Positions 20,201 to 31,903 are shown, counted from the first letter of the stretch. The stretch: DNA of 64,000 nt from Phytophthora sp. 'mugwort' (GCA_033558025.1 JAUCEF010000001.1:4030001-4094000), one strand, 5' to 3'. Numbers and translations: made by a program. The notes: generated by a model not told the origin, from the sequence alone.

Positions 20201-21540
20201 TTCACTCGTCTTGAAGATCATATCACATTTCTGACACTGATACTTGCTCTGAAACATTTCCATTTTCTTGATGTAGAGAGCATGATTCTCACACGATAGG
20301 ATGTTGATTCGATCATAGCTCTTCTCTGAAGAACGAATGCACTCAACATTTCCGGTTTCCACATCCTTCGTATATACGTTGATACTGAGCTGGAAGCATT
20401 CCTCGAGCTCATCGAATTGCAAAATGTCAATTGGCTTGAAGTTGCGAAAGAGACTTAGCGTGTAGCCAATATACCCTTGTATGAGCAATAACCGCTTGAA
20501 GGTATCCTTTAGAAGGGATTGAATCTTGCGAGGGTCTTTATCGCAATTGGAATGAAAAGCAATGCAATGAAACGCATTTTTTGGTTTTCGGAAAGTTGAT
20601 AACATGCTTTTTATTGAGTATGACTTTAGGGATAACAGCTCCGCTATCACCGAGAGCTTGGTTGCGAAAGTAGATGAATAGCTTGAACTCAATGATACCC
20701 AGGCGTTTGTATCCAGATGAGGGGTACGGGAGCTTGTTTGCTAACTCCATTGCTCTAATAGGAATTTTCACCTTCTTTCGGATATCACCCCTAGTATTAA
20801 TCACAACAGGAGAGTCGAAGACCATTGTGTTGCCAACATGTGGATACCAATAACGAACATCACTTTCACCGGCAATATTGATTAAGCTGTAGCTAAGCGC
20901 AATGTTTACCTTATGAGCTTTTCCCTGGTTTTCGAGTACAAGTTCCAGCTTGTCATAAAAACTCTCCTGCTGGGATATTCGCATAGAGATGAGTCTCCTT
21001 TATAGAATCAATACATCGGGTCAGCCTTATAATCGGGTGAAAGATGCTCTTATGAGATCTTCAATTGATTTCTTGTACTGCTTGACAATTAGTTTCTTAT
21101 TTCTTGGATGAGATGGGTTTCCAATATAAGCCATCTTACCTGTGCGTCCTCGCTCCTTCACTAAATAGTTTTTCCCCATTCAGTGTATGGAATATCCAAT
21201 CGCCTAAGTCCTTCAACTTCGTACAGCAACCTGATTGCTGTATATCGGTGGGTATATTTCGGCTGGTGGAAAAGTCTTTATATTAATTAGACTTTCCTTA
21301 AGATAGTACTTTATATTCCTGGAAATACAAAAGATGATTTGAAATAATTCGATTCTGTTTTCTCGTTTGCTTTTAAGTAGTTTGCGCTTCTCCCTACGTC
21401 AAGTATTAATCTGTTCTCTATGGGCTGTATCGTACGCTTTTTGCATAGCGAGACGTGTTTCTCTCGTTTTGAGGTAATACTGCATCTGGTTCGCTTTGAA
21501 GCGTTTCTTGTTAGCTTGTTTTTTTTTACGTGAATAGGTG
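17275..21540 (-). pseudogene. Family B DNA polymerase (protein-primed Polinton type), multiply frameshifted
   Basis: Blocks in order: a basic N-terminal stretch (21540-21300), IPYTEWGKNYLVKERGRTGK (about 21150), a C2H2-like finger CQKCDMIFKTSEKLRNHSKN (about 20200), the exonuclease block VPVLGFNSGSYDINLIKKDL (about 19640), VIAYDANALYLWALGNDMPC (motif A, about 18560), MKLIGNSAFGRSGMDM (motif B, about 18070), MDTDSAYIAF (motif C, about 17785) and KLSAKGIQK (about 17490). The last frame ends KVLDAGISTIPLDI at stop 17275-17277. About 1,400 codons, within the range of Maverick polymerases. It would copy the linear element. At least six frame changes make it inactive. The N-terminal limit is approximate. 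Confidence 0.88.
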
Positions 21541-21650
21541 ATTGTTATTTATATACTATAGAGGACTTGTATCAGGATTAAAAACAATGTTTGTTTATTC
21601 TGGTGTCCACATTTGGGACATCGATACCTAAATTTTTCTTCAGTATTAAA

Positions 21651-22196
21651 GCAACAGCTTCTATCTGCATAACATCACGTACTAGTACATGAATCAAATA
21701 CTTCAACATATTCAGTTTCCTTGACGAGACCTACGCCACACCCACAGACTCTGACGTGTTTTTGACGGTACCATACTCGAGCCGTTTCTGAAACCATGGT
21801 TGTTTCATCAGCCACTTACAGTAGGATCGATCTTTAAGCATTGCCTCGAGTGTTGAATGCTTTGAGTTGAAATTTAACTTATTCATTGTTATGGTCATTA
21901 TACCTTTATATTTATCTATCAGGATGGAATGTCTTTATAGTTTTGGTCCTGATATTTGGATAACTTCATATAGGCAAAATATTGTATCTTATATTCACTA
22001 AATTATGCACCTTTAACATATTTCGTTATAGGACTTTTTGAGAACAAAAAATATGTCTCTTTGCATATTGGCTATCGACAGGGGCTGCCTAAATTATATA
22101 GGGTTTTATCCCTTTGCTAATTCAGGGGTTAAACATTGTTTTACTACATCAGATGGAATTATAAAAACAGCCCCGATTGTGTACTGTAAACCACTA
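21651..22196 (-). repeat. Right terminal inverted repeat of Polinton element
   Basis: Reverse complement of 3751-4296 with a few substitutions and no net indel. It holds the mirror copy of the small ExoX-C-like/Cys-rich gene (ATG at 21886, first frame stop 21731). That copy has the same frame break as the left one, plus a TGA replacing the Trp codon of CTSTWC, so it is shorter still. Sixty bases past its outer end the MULE relic begins. Confidence 0.95.
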
Positions 22197-22255
22197 TTAA
22201 TGGGCCAATGATAATAAAAGCCTCACTTTTTTAAACTACCAACAACTGCGCAGAG

Positions 22256-24088
22256 ACATAGCAAATGCTGGTCCATTACGAGGAGGGCGGCCGACCGGTA
22301 AGGCTTTGGCCTCGCTCGCTTTCGCGCGATTGTGCGGCTCATCAAATGTCACGTCCATGCGAACCCACCAAAGATGACCGCTACATCGCAAAAAGTAAGT
22401 GCACAGAGTAGGTAAACTTGCTCCAAAACTTACAGCTCCATGAGCATTGTACAACATTCACTGCCTATCCGATTGGAGGATGGCCTTCGATTTCATGCGA
22501 GCATCGTTTACACCAAGTTGTGCCGTTACAGCCAAATATTCATTGGTGCGCCTATTAGAGGGCACAAACATCCGTTTGGCAGGTTTTGCCACAATAGCCA
22601 CGACACCACCACCACTGTACTGAAAGTCCAAGTTTTCCACAAGCAGCTTATCGCGCACAAACTGCCTCATTCTCGTAGCTAGTGTACACGGGGGCTCAAG
22701 GATTTCACGAAATGTTCTCACATTAACCGATTCACTTGTAACGCATTGAAACAGTAGAAGTATTAAACTTCCCGTCTTCAGCTTAAAATGCAGGAATATG
22801 TTGCTTGGGATGTCTGTTGAACTGCTCAACAGGGTTATTAGTGGTAGCAAATCCGGGAGGACTCCAACAGCATTGCCACAAAAAAGGCGCTTGTTAAACC
22901 ACTCTTTCTTGAAATTTCAGCGAGCCCGACACCATCTGGAAGTGTCCTCCACCGCTTTAGAGTCTCATCGGCCAATCGTAAAAACTCCTATCTCGATGTC
23001 GAGAAATGAATGTTGTAGATATCACGTCTGATACTCGCTGCTGTTCCATCTGGAACAGCCTTTAAACATTTGTTCACATTCAAAAGCACATGAAATAAAC
23101 ACATGAGGAACTTGTAGTTTCGAGCCGAAAACCTCTTGCAGTGCGTTATAATGCTCATCATCGGCGTCCCCCAGAAATGTATCCGAGCTTGATTGTCTTT
23201 CCGGTTACTAGAGTGTATATTCTGTGCAGCGACGAGAATGCAGGCGCGTACACGTTCTGAGTCGTTTGCGAGACAATGCAAAAATCCACTAAATGAAACG
23301 TCCGACATCAATCTGATATTCCAACCACAAGTACAGGATATCCTTTTTGTGACAGTTTGTATGCTGCATCTGTGTTAAATATGAACCTTCCCGGCGATCG
23401 ACCTAGCCGCCACAGTAGTGTCTTTGTCGTAACGCCAACAATAAAAAAACGTTTTCTGATCAGTGCCGTTACCTGGATCTGCGTTTGGTTCAGTATCGTA
23501 ATGCCGCGTAAAAGTGATCGGCGCATTGATATCCGCCGTGGCCGACGGATTCGCTTTCTCTCGCACCAGCGCAGTGATATTCTGGACACGGTCGTGATTA
23601 CCAAGCTTAGTCTTCGCATATTGCGTTCACGAAATTCTGCACAGTAGACAATGCAGGCATTGCATCAGGCGCAATTTCGAATTTGGCTCGCAAACCGTTG
23701 CGAATGCGGAGTGGTTTGAGGCCTTCAGCTGCCATCAAGTTGCAGTACTGCTTGTGAGCATCCTTCAACGCTCGGGTAGGCGGGTCATTTTATATTTGCC
23801 TCAGAGAGGTGCGCTGCGGTCTCATAAACCGATGCTAAACCCGACTTGGTGAACGCGTCATTTGGACCCTCCACTTGCAATCCACACTCGGAAAACAAGC
23901 TTGCATGCGTCTGACGAACATACAAGCAGTCTTTAGCGCATGGGGTGCGGGTGCACCGACGCACACATCGTGCAGTTCACGGATTGACTTTTGCCTGATC
24001 GCCACTGCTTCCCTTCTTCAATTATAGTTTTCACGTCGGCGACAGGTGCTCGTATAGCTGCTTCGCGCCAGGGAATACTGGGAGCCAT
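22256..24088 (-). pseudogene. MULE (Mutator-like) transposase relic
   Basis: The probable start is MAPSIPWREAAIRAPVADVK at 24088. Recognisable blocks in several frames: MPALSTVQNFVNAI (about 23640), FIFNTDAAYKLSQKGYPVLV (about 23350, first catalytic Asp), VGISDVSFSGF, and a C-terminal SWIM-like remnant followed by ALPVGRPPRNGPAF (about 22300). The layout matches the MULE transposase at 43000-44818. At least five frame shifts. It abuts the right end of the Polinton element. Confidence 0.7.
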
Positions 24089-25264
24089 CTTTCAGTTATC
24101 CACTACCAAATTATTAAACTCCTGTCCTGCGTTCACACACCCAGCACCACGATTAGACCAGCTACACGACCAGCAACCACTGCCCAGCTACACACACGCC
24201 GTGCGCACGTACTCTGCCTGCGGCGACTTCCTGCAAAGCTGCCTGGGCACGCTGTCGGGGCCGCGCAGCAGCTACCATCTGGTTGAGTACGCCGGGCCTT
24301 GGGGTCAGCCTTGTTTTTTTTTGGGGGGGGGGTGCGGGGAAAGGGGGGGGCTACTCCGAGGATGCCGATTGGTCATAATAAATCCCGTTTTACAAACGTG
24401 TGGATCCGTCAGACGATGTGTGGTATGCACGGCTTTCGTGTGAACCTACCACTGTTTTTTGTGAGACGACCACAGATGTGTGTGAGCTCACTCTATCCTA
24501 ATGTGAAATAATTAACTTTGTGCGCCAAAACTAGAAGAACATGTGAATCTACCTGCTTTTCCTGACCGAGTTTGTAAAATTTATGTACATGTATTAGACA
24601 CCTTTCGGGGCGATTGTTGGATATGAGTTGTGGGATAGTTCCAATCGACATCCCACAAGCAATAAATACAAGATTATACATCTTTCGAGACGCGTGTTGT
24701 TTATCGCTTGCGGGATATAAGTACATCAGACAACGCAGCTTTTGAAGCCTACCTCTAGTCCACCAAAGATCCTACTAGTGTGTTGGCGGCACTTACAGCA
24801 AATGCTTGGATGCTGGCAGTAGAAATGAAAGCGGTAACGAATTTCATTGTCAACCTTGCGTTGGTTGGAGCGCAGAGGCGAACCTAGTTTCCACCTAAGT
24901 GGTGTTTTACGTCGCCTCGCCTCGAACAAGCTGATGTCTTTCAAGTTGATGACATGCGGTTAAGGCGCCTCGGTCGAGAGATGGAAACGAGGTGAGTCAT
25001 CGCGGAGTGATGAAGTCGCTTTTTCTGAAGCCGGAAGGGCGTGCATGCGTACTTCTCGATCCCTGAACGAAATCTATCGCCAAAAATATTGCAGGCGTCG
25101 GTAAGCTTCTCGGAAGGAGGAGAAGGCCATCTACAAGATCGTCATATATTTCCTGTTCGACGAACACAGAAAGGTTTTGCGCATACGACCAAGCTCGACA
25201 AAACCCCTTTATCGCAGCAGACGGCCTCACAGAGTAGCGTACTCAGTCAAGCTTAGCATCCCCG
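24089..25264. other. No gene seen
   Basis: Short frames occur on both strands but none shows a known motif or coding-like composition. There are two G runs at 24323-24332 and 24343-24350. The right part (about 25000-25264) may be decayed sequence of the hAT relic that follows. Confidence 0.4.
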
Positions 25265-25780
25265 TTTTCTCACCGGCTTCAATGGGGTGGGACGATGAGG
25301 ATGAGCTGTTGCTAGGAGCTCCCATCGGGGCGAACAAGATGAGGGAGGAGGGGAAGGTATTCAGAATACAACGCGGGAGTGGACACCATCAAGAAAGAAT
25401 GGCTTGAATTAGAACCTGAGTGGCTGGAGGTTGCCAACGCCAAAACACTGACAAGGCAAAAGAGGACCTGTCCAAGGGCAGTTCTATCGATGCACGCAAC
25501 GGCGTTTACTGGAAATTGTTGGGCCTGTACAAACACGTCGACGTGCTGAAGTGGTTCCGTGACGAGGTGAGGGACAATTTCCCTCTATTGCTCCGCTAGC
25601 GCATCCGTCTCGGCAATCTCGTCGTCAGCGTTCCAGCAACGGGTATTTTCAACGGGAGGGATAGTCATGAGTCCCATACGGAACAGGACATACAGTCAGC
25701 TCGCGGAGAAGTAATTATTGCTAAGGCACAACAGGTACGAGGTCGTGAAGACGAAGCAGGACGCGCGGATGCTTCAGTAG
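25265..25780 (+). pseudogene. hAT-type transposase C-terminal relic
   Basis: Frames in sequence give MGWDDEDELLLGAPIGANKM, VDTIKKEWLELEPEWLEV, then HVDVLKWFRDEVRDNFPLLL and LLLRHNRYEVVKTKQDARML ending at TAG 25778. 'DVLKWF-DE...FP-L' followed by 'LLLRHNR' is the C-terminal dimerisation region of hAT transposases. Stops and at least three frame changes; the catalytic part is missing. Confidence 0.55.
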
Positions 25781-26005
25781 TACTGAAAGTAGTAGTACTA
25801 AAATATGACTGCTTCTACTACCCTTTCTTAAAATTAATACTAAATATGAAATGTGTGAAAAATGCACCGCTAATATTTCAGTGGTTCCCTGGTCGCCACT
25901 GCCAGGACATTGAAATATGCAAGTAGAATGTGTATTTGTGGTTTTTTAAATTTCATTATTGATGCAAATGCAGAAAAAAGGGTCAGTTATACATATTGCC
26001 AACCA

Positions 26006-27935
26006 CTAGTGATCAATATGCACTAGTCTTCCAGCTCGAGAGTACCCTGGACAGTGTAGATGTTCCAGAAGGTGCGATCCCACTTCAACAAGAGCCAACG
26101 CCTCGACCATGAATGGCTGGAATGAATGCCGATCCAGCCCGATCATGGCTCGAGCCATGATGAACAATCTGTCCACGATGTTCGATGTTGGGAGCACAGT
26201 CGGAATCAGGATTTACCGATCCTGCTGGTCAGAAACTCGGGCCAGCTTAAGGGCTCGCTCCGCAAATGTGACCATCTCGCCCCCAGCATCGAATCCATTG
26301 CTTGCCGTCTTGAGCGGAGCCACTGCAAGCTTCTCGGTTCGGTTCAGAGACCGCCAGCCTTTGAGCTTGACAGCCACGGACTCGAATGTTACTTTGGCGA
26401 CGATTGCGGAGGAAGGACCTACACCACAATAGTAAAAAATAAAATAATAAAAAATGTTAGATACAGTGCTCACTTAAGTTGCATCATATCAATGAACTTA
26501 CTCAGATACTCCCGAAACGCGGGAACTCGTCAATTAGGGCGTCGAACAGCGTACGCATATCCCGCATGGTGATGTCGTTAGACTGAATCACCTTGGAAAC
26601 TGATTTGATCATCTTCAGCTGTTCGAGCAAGCCCTTGAACTTCTTGGTCCGCGATGCTGAGGCTAGTAGGTCTGCAACCGCGCCGTCATCCACGTCCAAA
26701 ACCTCACGGAGCTCGAAAAACCGCAGGATCATACAGAACGTAGAGCCCCACCTCTTGTCTTGGCGGACGACGGGGCTGTAATCAGTCTTGAATCTGAATT
26801 TATGCAGATCCGAAATTAAGCATCAAATAGAAATACTAAGCTAAAATTAAAAAAAATGTAAAAATAAACTCACCGAAGCTTTGCGGATTGGTTCAGCGTT
26901 CGGAGCTTTACCATAAGCGGTTGGATAGCCCTGAGCTCCACTTCGTACTCGATAGAAGTCGGATGGCGAGGTTAAGTCGATCGCTGGCGACCGACCAGGG
27001 GTACGCCCATCAGTCGTGCCAGGTTCTTGTTAACGGTGCAGTTGTCGCCGGTAAGAAACACAACATTATTCAAGTTCTTACCAAAAACAATGAGCACTGT
27101 ATCAATTACTAGACGGTGTGTCGCGGCGTTGTGACTGTCGTCGCGATCGTTGATAATCAACGCCATCGATAGAAGCGTCGTCTTCACAACGCCGTCAATG
27201 TCGTACGTTGCGTAGAATGCGAGATAGTGCTCAGAGCCGTTAGACCACCCGTTAAACATGATACCAGCTTTGGCGGGGAGTTCAGCAGCTATCTTCTTTT
27301 CTACCGCTGCTGTCACTTGGAGGATGGTAGCTCGCAGTGTTGGGTAAGATATTGCAGGTAACCTAGGGTGTCCGAGTAATCATAAATACATGATTAGACG
27401 TAAGCTTTGTAAGAACAGATATGCAACCAATTATCTTACCTGCGGGTGGCTGGATTCTCACAGAACGTGAGCGGGAGGCCTAGCTCAACCGTCCAGTCGA
27501 CTCACGAAAGCGATTCAATGCTCGTTGGCTCACCCACGAAGCTATGGACCAGTTTCGGAGTCGAGGCCTTCATCATTTGGTCCAGAAACCGTCATGACGA
27601 GCTTTAAGATGGGCCAGGAGATTGGAGTAATTTCCTGACGGAATGGATGTGTACGTACACGGCACGTCCATTGGCCCGTCGGCTCGTGGTCGACGACAGA
27701 GGCGAAGAAGAGGCGAGCGATTTGCGCTTGGCTGAAGCGCGGTGTAGTGACAGTGTGGAATACCGTATTCGGCGTTGGGGTAAAGCGGGGTGTGGCTCTG
27801 GCCAGCAGGACAAATGTTGGAATGAGAAATACACGTCGGAGGGGCTGGGATGCGTGTGGTGAAATTTGATTGAATGTTGCATTCCGAGCCATCGATTTTT
27901 CGAGGTCCGTAAATTAAATAATGAGCAGCGCTCAC
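26006..27935 (-). pseudogene. hAT-like transposase gene with three spliceosomal introns
   Basis: A BED-like finger region (GQWTCR, then NYSNLLAHLKARHDGF, about 27560-27720) precedes the catalytic part AGIMFNGWSNGSEHYLAF (about 27250) and VVFLTGDNCTVNKNLARLMG (about 27040). The middle domain holds RFKTDYSPVVRQDKRWGSTF (about 26770). The C-terminal block PTSNIVDRLFIMARAMIGLD (about 26150) matches the hAT dimerisation domain. Three introns with GT-AG ends fit the protein exactly: 27363-27439, 26794-26873 and 26419-26501. A frame break in the finger region and a TGA near 27510 argue for a pseudogene, but the 3' half is open. Confidence 0.65.
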
Positions 27936-28022
27936 CCTCCTAAAAATAAATCCTAAAAGTCAACGCTAACGTTGCTCCGTCCGTTTGTCACGCCATAACG
28001 TGACTCTAGACGCAATCTCATT

Positions 28023-28140
28023 GGCTGCCGAGCGCAGCGAAGGCGGCCACCGTTGGCTAAAAGAACAGGGCTGCCGAGCGCAGCGAAAACGGCCCTCATT
28101 CGCTAAAACAATCTTCCGCCGAAGGCGGCCATTCATGGAA
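28023..28140. repeat. Duplicated 19-bp unit with GC-rich palindromic pieces
   Basis: GGCTGCCGAGCGCAGCGAA occurs at 28023-28041 and again at 28069-28087, and the following bases (GGCC...GCTAAAA) are also alike, giving a 46-bp period. A third related piece (CGCCGAAGGCGGCC) follows near 28119. No gene overlaps. The role is unknown. Confidence 0.6.
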
Positions 28141-29382
28141 ATATAATTAAACGATTGGTTGAAATTTAAAATATTTTTTTATGTGGGCTTGCCACCTCCG
28201 CTGCGCTCCGACGGGCTTTCAATATACTGGGACCAGAATTAAACCCACCACCCCAGTTATTGTTACAAATCCGGAAAAAATAAATTATTGCAGACAACCT
28301 CTAGAATAAGTTTATATGCATAAGTTATACTAAATCCTGCCCACTGTTTTCAAGACAAAAGGTAAGTCGGATGCGTTAAAATACGCGGATGAGGAGCTGG
28401 AGGCTGTGTTTCTTCCTGAAACAGAGAGCTTTGATGTGCTTCATGCACGCACGCATATCACCAGGGTTGGTATCAGATTACAGGCAATGGTTGAAAGCGC
28501 ACGATCTTTGTCCATCTTCTGCTTGATTTGTGCACGTTGCGGTTGTCTGCTATCGAAATTACCTGGCACGAACTTCAGCTGTTGGACGAATGTTTCGCGT
28601 TGACGTGGCCATCGAGTTGTGCCAGCATCGCCCGACGTCAATACCTTAACTGTTTACGTCGTTCCCAGCCCTGTGTACCAAGTGGTACTTGGTACCAACA
28701 CGTTATCCCCAACGTAGCCCCGGCTGTCGCCCTGTCGATCACCGGTGGCATCCTATCGATAGGATTTCGATACAGTGCTAGACTCGGCATGCAAGCATTC
28801 CGACGGGTTGCTTCTGCGGTTCGTCTCTGTTCAGCTTGTAAGCATGTGACACGAGTGTAATGTTGATGCGTCGCGCCAATGAGAACGTGTAAGCAAGGCA
28901 GCTTACCGGAAGCCCGAAGACAACCTAGTGTTGGCTTTTACGTACCGTACCAAACGGAAAATAATCAAAAGGGACGTGCCAACAAACTACTACAATAAAA
29001 GCGTTCAATAACATCATTTAGTATACTCGTCATGATAAGTTTGTCGATCCAACAGCGTGTTTTCCGCGTGTACAACCATTAACTACTTCACTGCCACGCC
29101 TGCCTCTCGGAGATTCTCAACCAGCCAGTCAGATAAATGCTTGACTTGACTTGTCCCGTAGCGGCGAAACCACTCTCCAGCCTTCATCACTGCAGGTTCG
29201 TTGCCTCGGGCAACAGCCGCCGATTTTGCGATATATATAAAAGCATATATACGTCTTCCTCTGTTTCCTGATTAGCTTGACCCCCTCGAACATATTCATG
29301 GTGCTGCCAACCTCTTCTTCCGTCGATGCCCAAGAGCCTAACAAGTTACTACACTCGAGGGTGCCCAGACGACTTGATCAGC
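28141..29382. other. No gene recognised between hAT relic and HSF gene
   Basis: Open frames at 28406-28860 on both strands show no known motif. Two perfect palindromes stand out: ATCCTATCGATAGGAT near 28751 and TACCAAGT-GGT-ACTTGGTA near 28677. The last 300 bases are probably the 3' region of the HSF gene. Confidence 0.35.
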
Positions 29383-30264
29383 TCAGTCATAGTTGAGTAT
29401 GTCCTCAGAGAACAGCGGCAGCGGCCGACCCGAGTCGTTGAGCAGGTAGTCCATGCCGTAGGACTCGGTCCACTCCATGAGGGACATCTCTCGTGTCCGC
29501 TGGTTCTGGATCTTGGACACGGGGTCCAGCATCATGTTAGGCTGCGGCTGCCGAGGCTGCGAGGCCGGCAAGGGCATTTGCTCCAACTGGGTCACGTAAG
29601 CCTCAGACATGACGTTGGTAGATGGAGAGACAGACATCCTTGGTACGGGCAGGGGACCGTCATTTATCTTCATGCGCTTAGGAGCACGCTGGGGCTGCAT
29701 GGTCATCGGCGACTGCTTGTCCTGCAACAGGCTCTTGACAAGACCCGTGAGGTCCGAGAGCTGGCCCATGAGCTCCGACACCTGGCTCTGTAGACTCTGT
29801 ACCGACTCCTTGAGCGTTTCGACCTCCTCATGGTCGGGCGAGGCCGGTTCCGAGTACGTCTTCCGACGGATTTGGGCCATAAGCTCCTGGCGGCCGCGCA
29901 TGAACTTCTCATGGTAAAACTCCCACCAGTTCTTACTCTCGTCCTCCTCTGTGGAGATAACGATCTCGTCCTTCTTGTGCTTGCGGAAGCCGTAGAAATT
30001 AAGCTGGCGCACGAAGCTGCTGAAGTTGTTGTGCTTGAAGTAGCGCGGTAGCATGGTCTTGGCGAAATCACGCGGCAGCTTGATGATGAACGAGGTGCCA
30101 GATTCGCTCCAGCACGCCACGGTCGGCGGTGAGCTCTCGATCATATCGTAGGTCTTCTGCAGGAATACAGGCGCGGCCGAGGTGCCGGCACCTCGGGCGT
30201 CCATGCCCGCAGTAGCCGGTCGCTTACGCATCTTATTGTCGCCCATAGAGGAAGATGGATTCAC
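29383..30264 (-). CDS. HSF-type DNA-binding transcription factor
   Basis: An uninterrupted 293-residue protein starting MNPSSSMGD. Residues 31-134 form a full heat-shock-factor DNA-binding domain: VFLQKTYDMIES, FIIKLPRDFAKTMLPRYFKH and the recognition-helix signature FSSFVRQLNFYGFRKHKKDE. Residues about 146-181 form a heptad-rich coiled coil for oligomerisation (TLKESVQSLQSQVSELMGQL). The tail is Pro/Gln/Met-rich and probably regulatory or activating. HSF proteins bind inverted GAA repeats; oomycetes have large HSF families. The GC-rich, single-exon frame contrasts with the decayed neighbours and argues for an active gene. A second in-frame Met lies at codon 7. Confidence 0.93.
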   Translation of the reverse strand: MNPSSSMGDNKMRKRPATAGMDARGAGTSAAPVFLQKTYDMIESSPPTVACWSESGTSFIIKLPRDFAKTMLPRYFKHNNFSSFVRQLNFYGFRKHKKDEIVISTEEDESKNWWEFYHEKFMRGRQELMAQIRRKTYSEPASPDHEEVETLKESVQSLQSQVSELMGQLSDLTGLVKSLLQDKQSPMTMQPQRAPKRMKINDGPLPVPRMSVSPSTNVMSEAYVTQLEQMPLPASQPRQPQPNMMLDPVSKIQNQRTREMSLMEWTESYGMDYLLNDSGRPLPLFSEDILNYD

Positions 30265-31661
30265 TTGAACTTAGTAGCGGATATTCTTTCTTTTTTTCTC
30301 GGGCTGGTTCCTCCTTCGTACTACGGCGAAAAAGCGGAAATGAGCTTGTATGTGCGAGTGGGCAGGAGAAATTTACATCTGACCACATGAAGACCTACCC
30401 CTTTTTGCGATGCTTAAAGTACCACTTATTGGCGGGTCAGCCTTACAACCAATCGATGGACTCACATTGCGACGGTTTGATTGGTCTTGCTAATTAGCCC
30501 CGCTACAACGTCACCGTAACTAGGTCGGCTAACACGGCATAGACACGGACCACGATGAGGCAGACAATCGGAAGGTAGGACCGCATACGAACCATCAACG
30601 GTTGCAGCCGTCGCCGCCAGCCACTGCTCTTACTTCTGTTATATTGAACGGCACCGCCCAACGCCTCATTGACACTCGAGTACATTACTGTAAACAAAAA
30701 TCACGACAAAGTATATATATTTCTTAAAGAGGCACTCGCAATTACGAATCTCTCCTCAATTTCGTTGGACAGATGTGCCGCGCAACGGGGCAGATTTAAG
30801 CCGTGCGGCTGCATTGACTCGTAACTAGACTAGACTGTTGTTTCGTCTCAACGCGCCCGACGGCAGACTGGGAAAACGAAATGGGTTCACGCACGTGTCA
30901 CGGAGCGCAGATGGATCTTAAGATGGATCTTTTTCGGTCCCGACGATTGCCGTGCCATACGGTTCCTATTAATGCGTTGGGCTCTTTTAGGGCAATTTGC
31001 TTTTGTCGTGGTGGGCACATCAGAGCTCGCAGCTCCACGCTCGTTAAATTTCGGTGAGGAGAACCAGTCCAACGGATCTGGTGCTACCGGCGCGTCATAC
31101 CAGTCGTTGACAAATAACAGCGCGCCTCCATCTTTGCGGGTTTGCTCGCTTAGAGCTGCGGTGCGCAAAGCGAAACACATCTCGCTGTCAGCGCTGGGAG
31201 CGCGCCGCTTGCATTGCTATTAGAGCTGGGCGAGAGCATCTCCTCGAGAAGTCCGTCGCACAATCCACCGAGTTGGCAATTCATCACCGAAGTTCTGGGG
31301 AGAGAGAGCTGCCTGTAAACGACGAAGAGACGACGCGATGCGCTCGGCAGTACGCAGCGCGCTGCGCGCTCGCCAACACTAAAACCTCATCAATAATATA
31401 TACACCGTTGGGAGGACTGGGCTCGTCTCCACACGTGAAGCGGGTCCGAGAACAGGCGTCCGAAAGCGTAACAAGCGTCATAGGAAGCTTCTTTGGTGTT
31501 CTAAATTCCTGGCTGGCAGCCGCAACGCGCCTGGTTTAACCTTAATTGCGACGCTTAATAAACAAATCCCGCAACCTCATGTCCTAAATAGCCATTGGCT
31601 GATTTTTTTCCACGTTAAAGTAACGAAGTACACAAGCACATGTGACGGTAAGTAGCGCTCT
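30265..31661. other. Intergenic, nothing identified
   Basis: The first few hundred bases should hold the HSF promoter, with no motif I can name. Frames at 30887-31223 and 31273-31539 are open on both strands, which is more likely base-composition effect than coding. No repeats noticed. Confidence 0.35.
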
Positions 31662-31903
31662 TGAGGAATTATCTTATCCGAGTGGACGTCCACTCAAATC
31701 TTTCCAGGAGCAATAAGCTGGAGAACCACTCACTTTCGTAGGCTTAGGCTTGATGCAGCGAGACAAATTTTACGTTACAGTTATTATGGAGATCGGGTTT
31801 ATCACATTCATAAGCTTGTAGGGTTAGAAGAAAAAAACAAAAGTGAGAGCTTGTTGAGACAGAGACAGTCATATTCTCCTTGGTCATACTCTTTCGGTAT
31901 TTA
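31662..31903 (+). repeat. Left inverted arm of the 31.7-33.4 kb element
   Basis: Pairs with 33212-33447. Contains an open peptide also encoded in the right arm (GLEE-NKSESLLRQRQSYSPW), so the arm may derive from coding sequence. Confidence 0.8.

Larger units (their letters stand above)
3751..22196. mobile_element. Polinton/Maverick virus-like element, decayed and internally inverted
   Basis: The element is 18,446 bases long with 546-bp terminal inverted repeats starting TAGTGGTTTACAGT. Inside are all the hallmark Polinton modules: protein-primed-type PolB, retroviral-type integrase with chromodomain, A32/FtsK-like packaging ATPase, adenovirus-type protease, double-jelly-roll capsid and penton proteins. 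Extra genes are two GIY-YIG nucleases, an S74-chaperone fibre, and several unrecognised ORFs. It is AT-richer than the host genes around it. No 5-6 bp target duplication is obvious: the left flank reads AAGGAG and the right TTAATG. Almost every gene carries frameshifts. Gene order is best explained by one internal inversion (about 9.61-16.67 kb). Confidence 0.93.

Noticed and set aside
22197..22255. A target-site duplication for the Polinton element
   Set aside because: No 5-6 bp word next to the right terminus matches the bases before 3751.
28406..28860. An effector-type (RxLR or Crinkler) gene
   Set aside because: No signal peptide, RxLR, LFLAK or other effector motif found in any frame.
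29326..30051. Plus-strand ORFs of 73-155 codons opposite the HSF gene
   Set aside because: They are antisense shadows of a GC-rich coding frame; the minus frame has a complete HSF domain.
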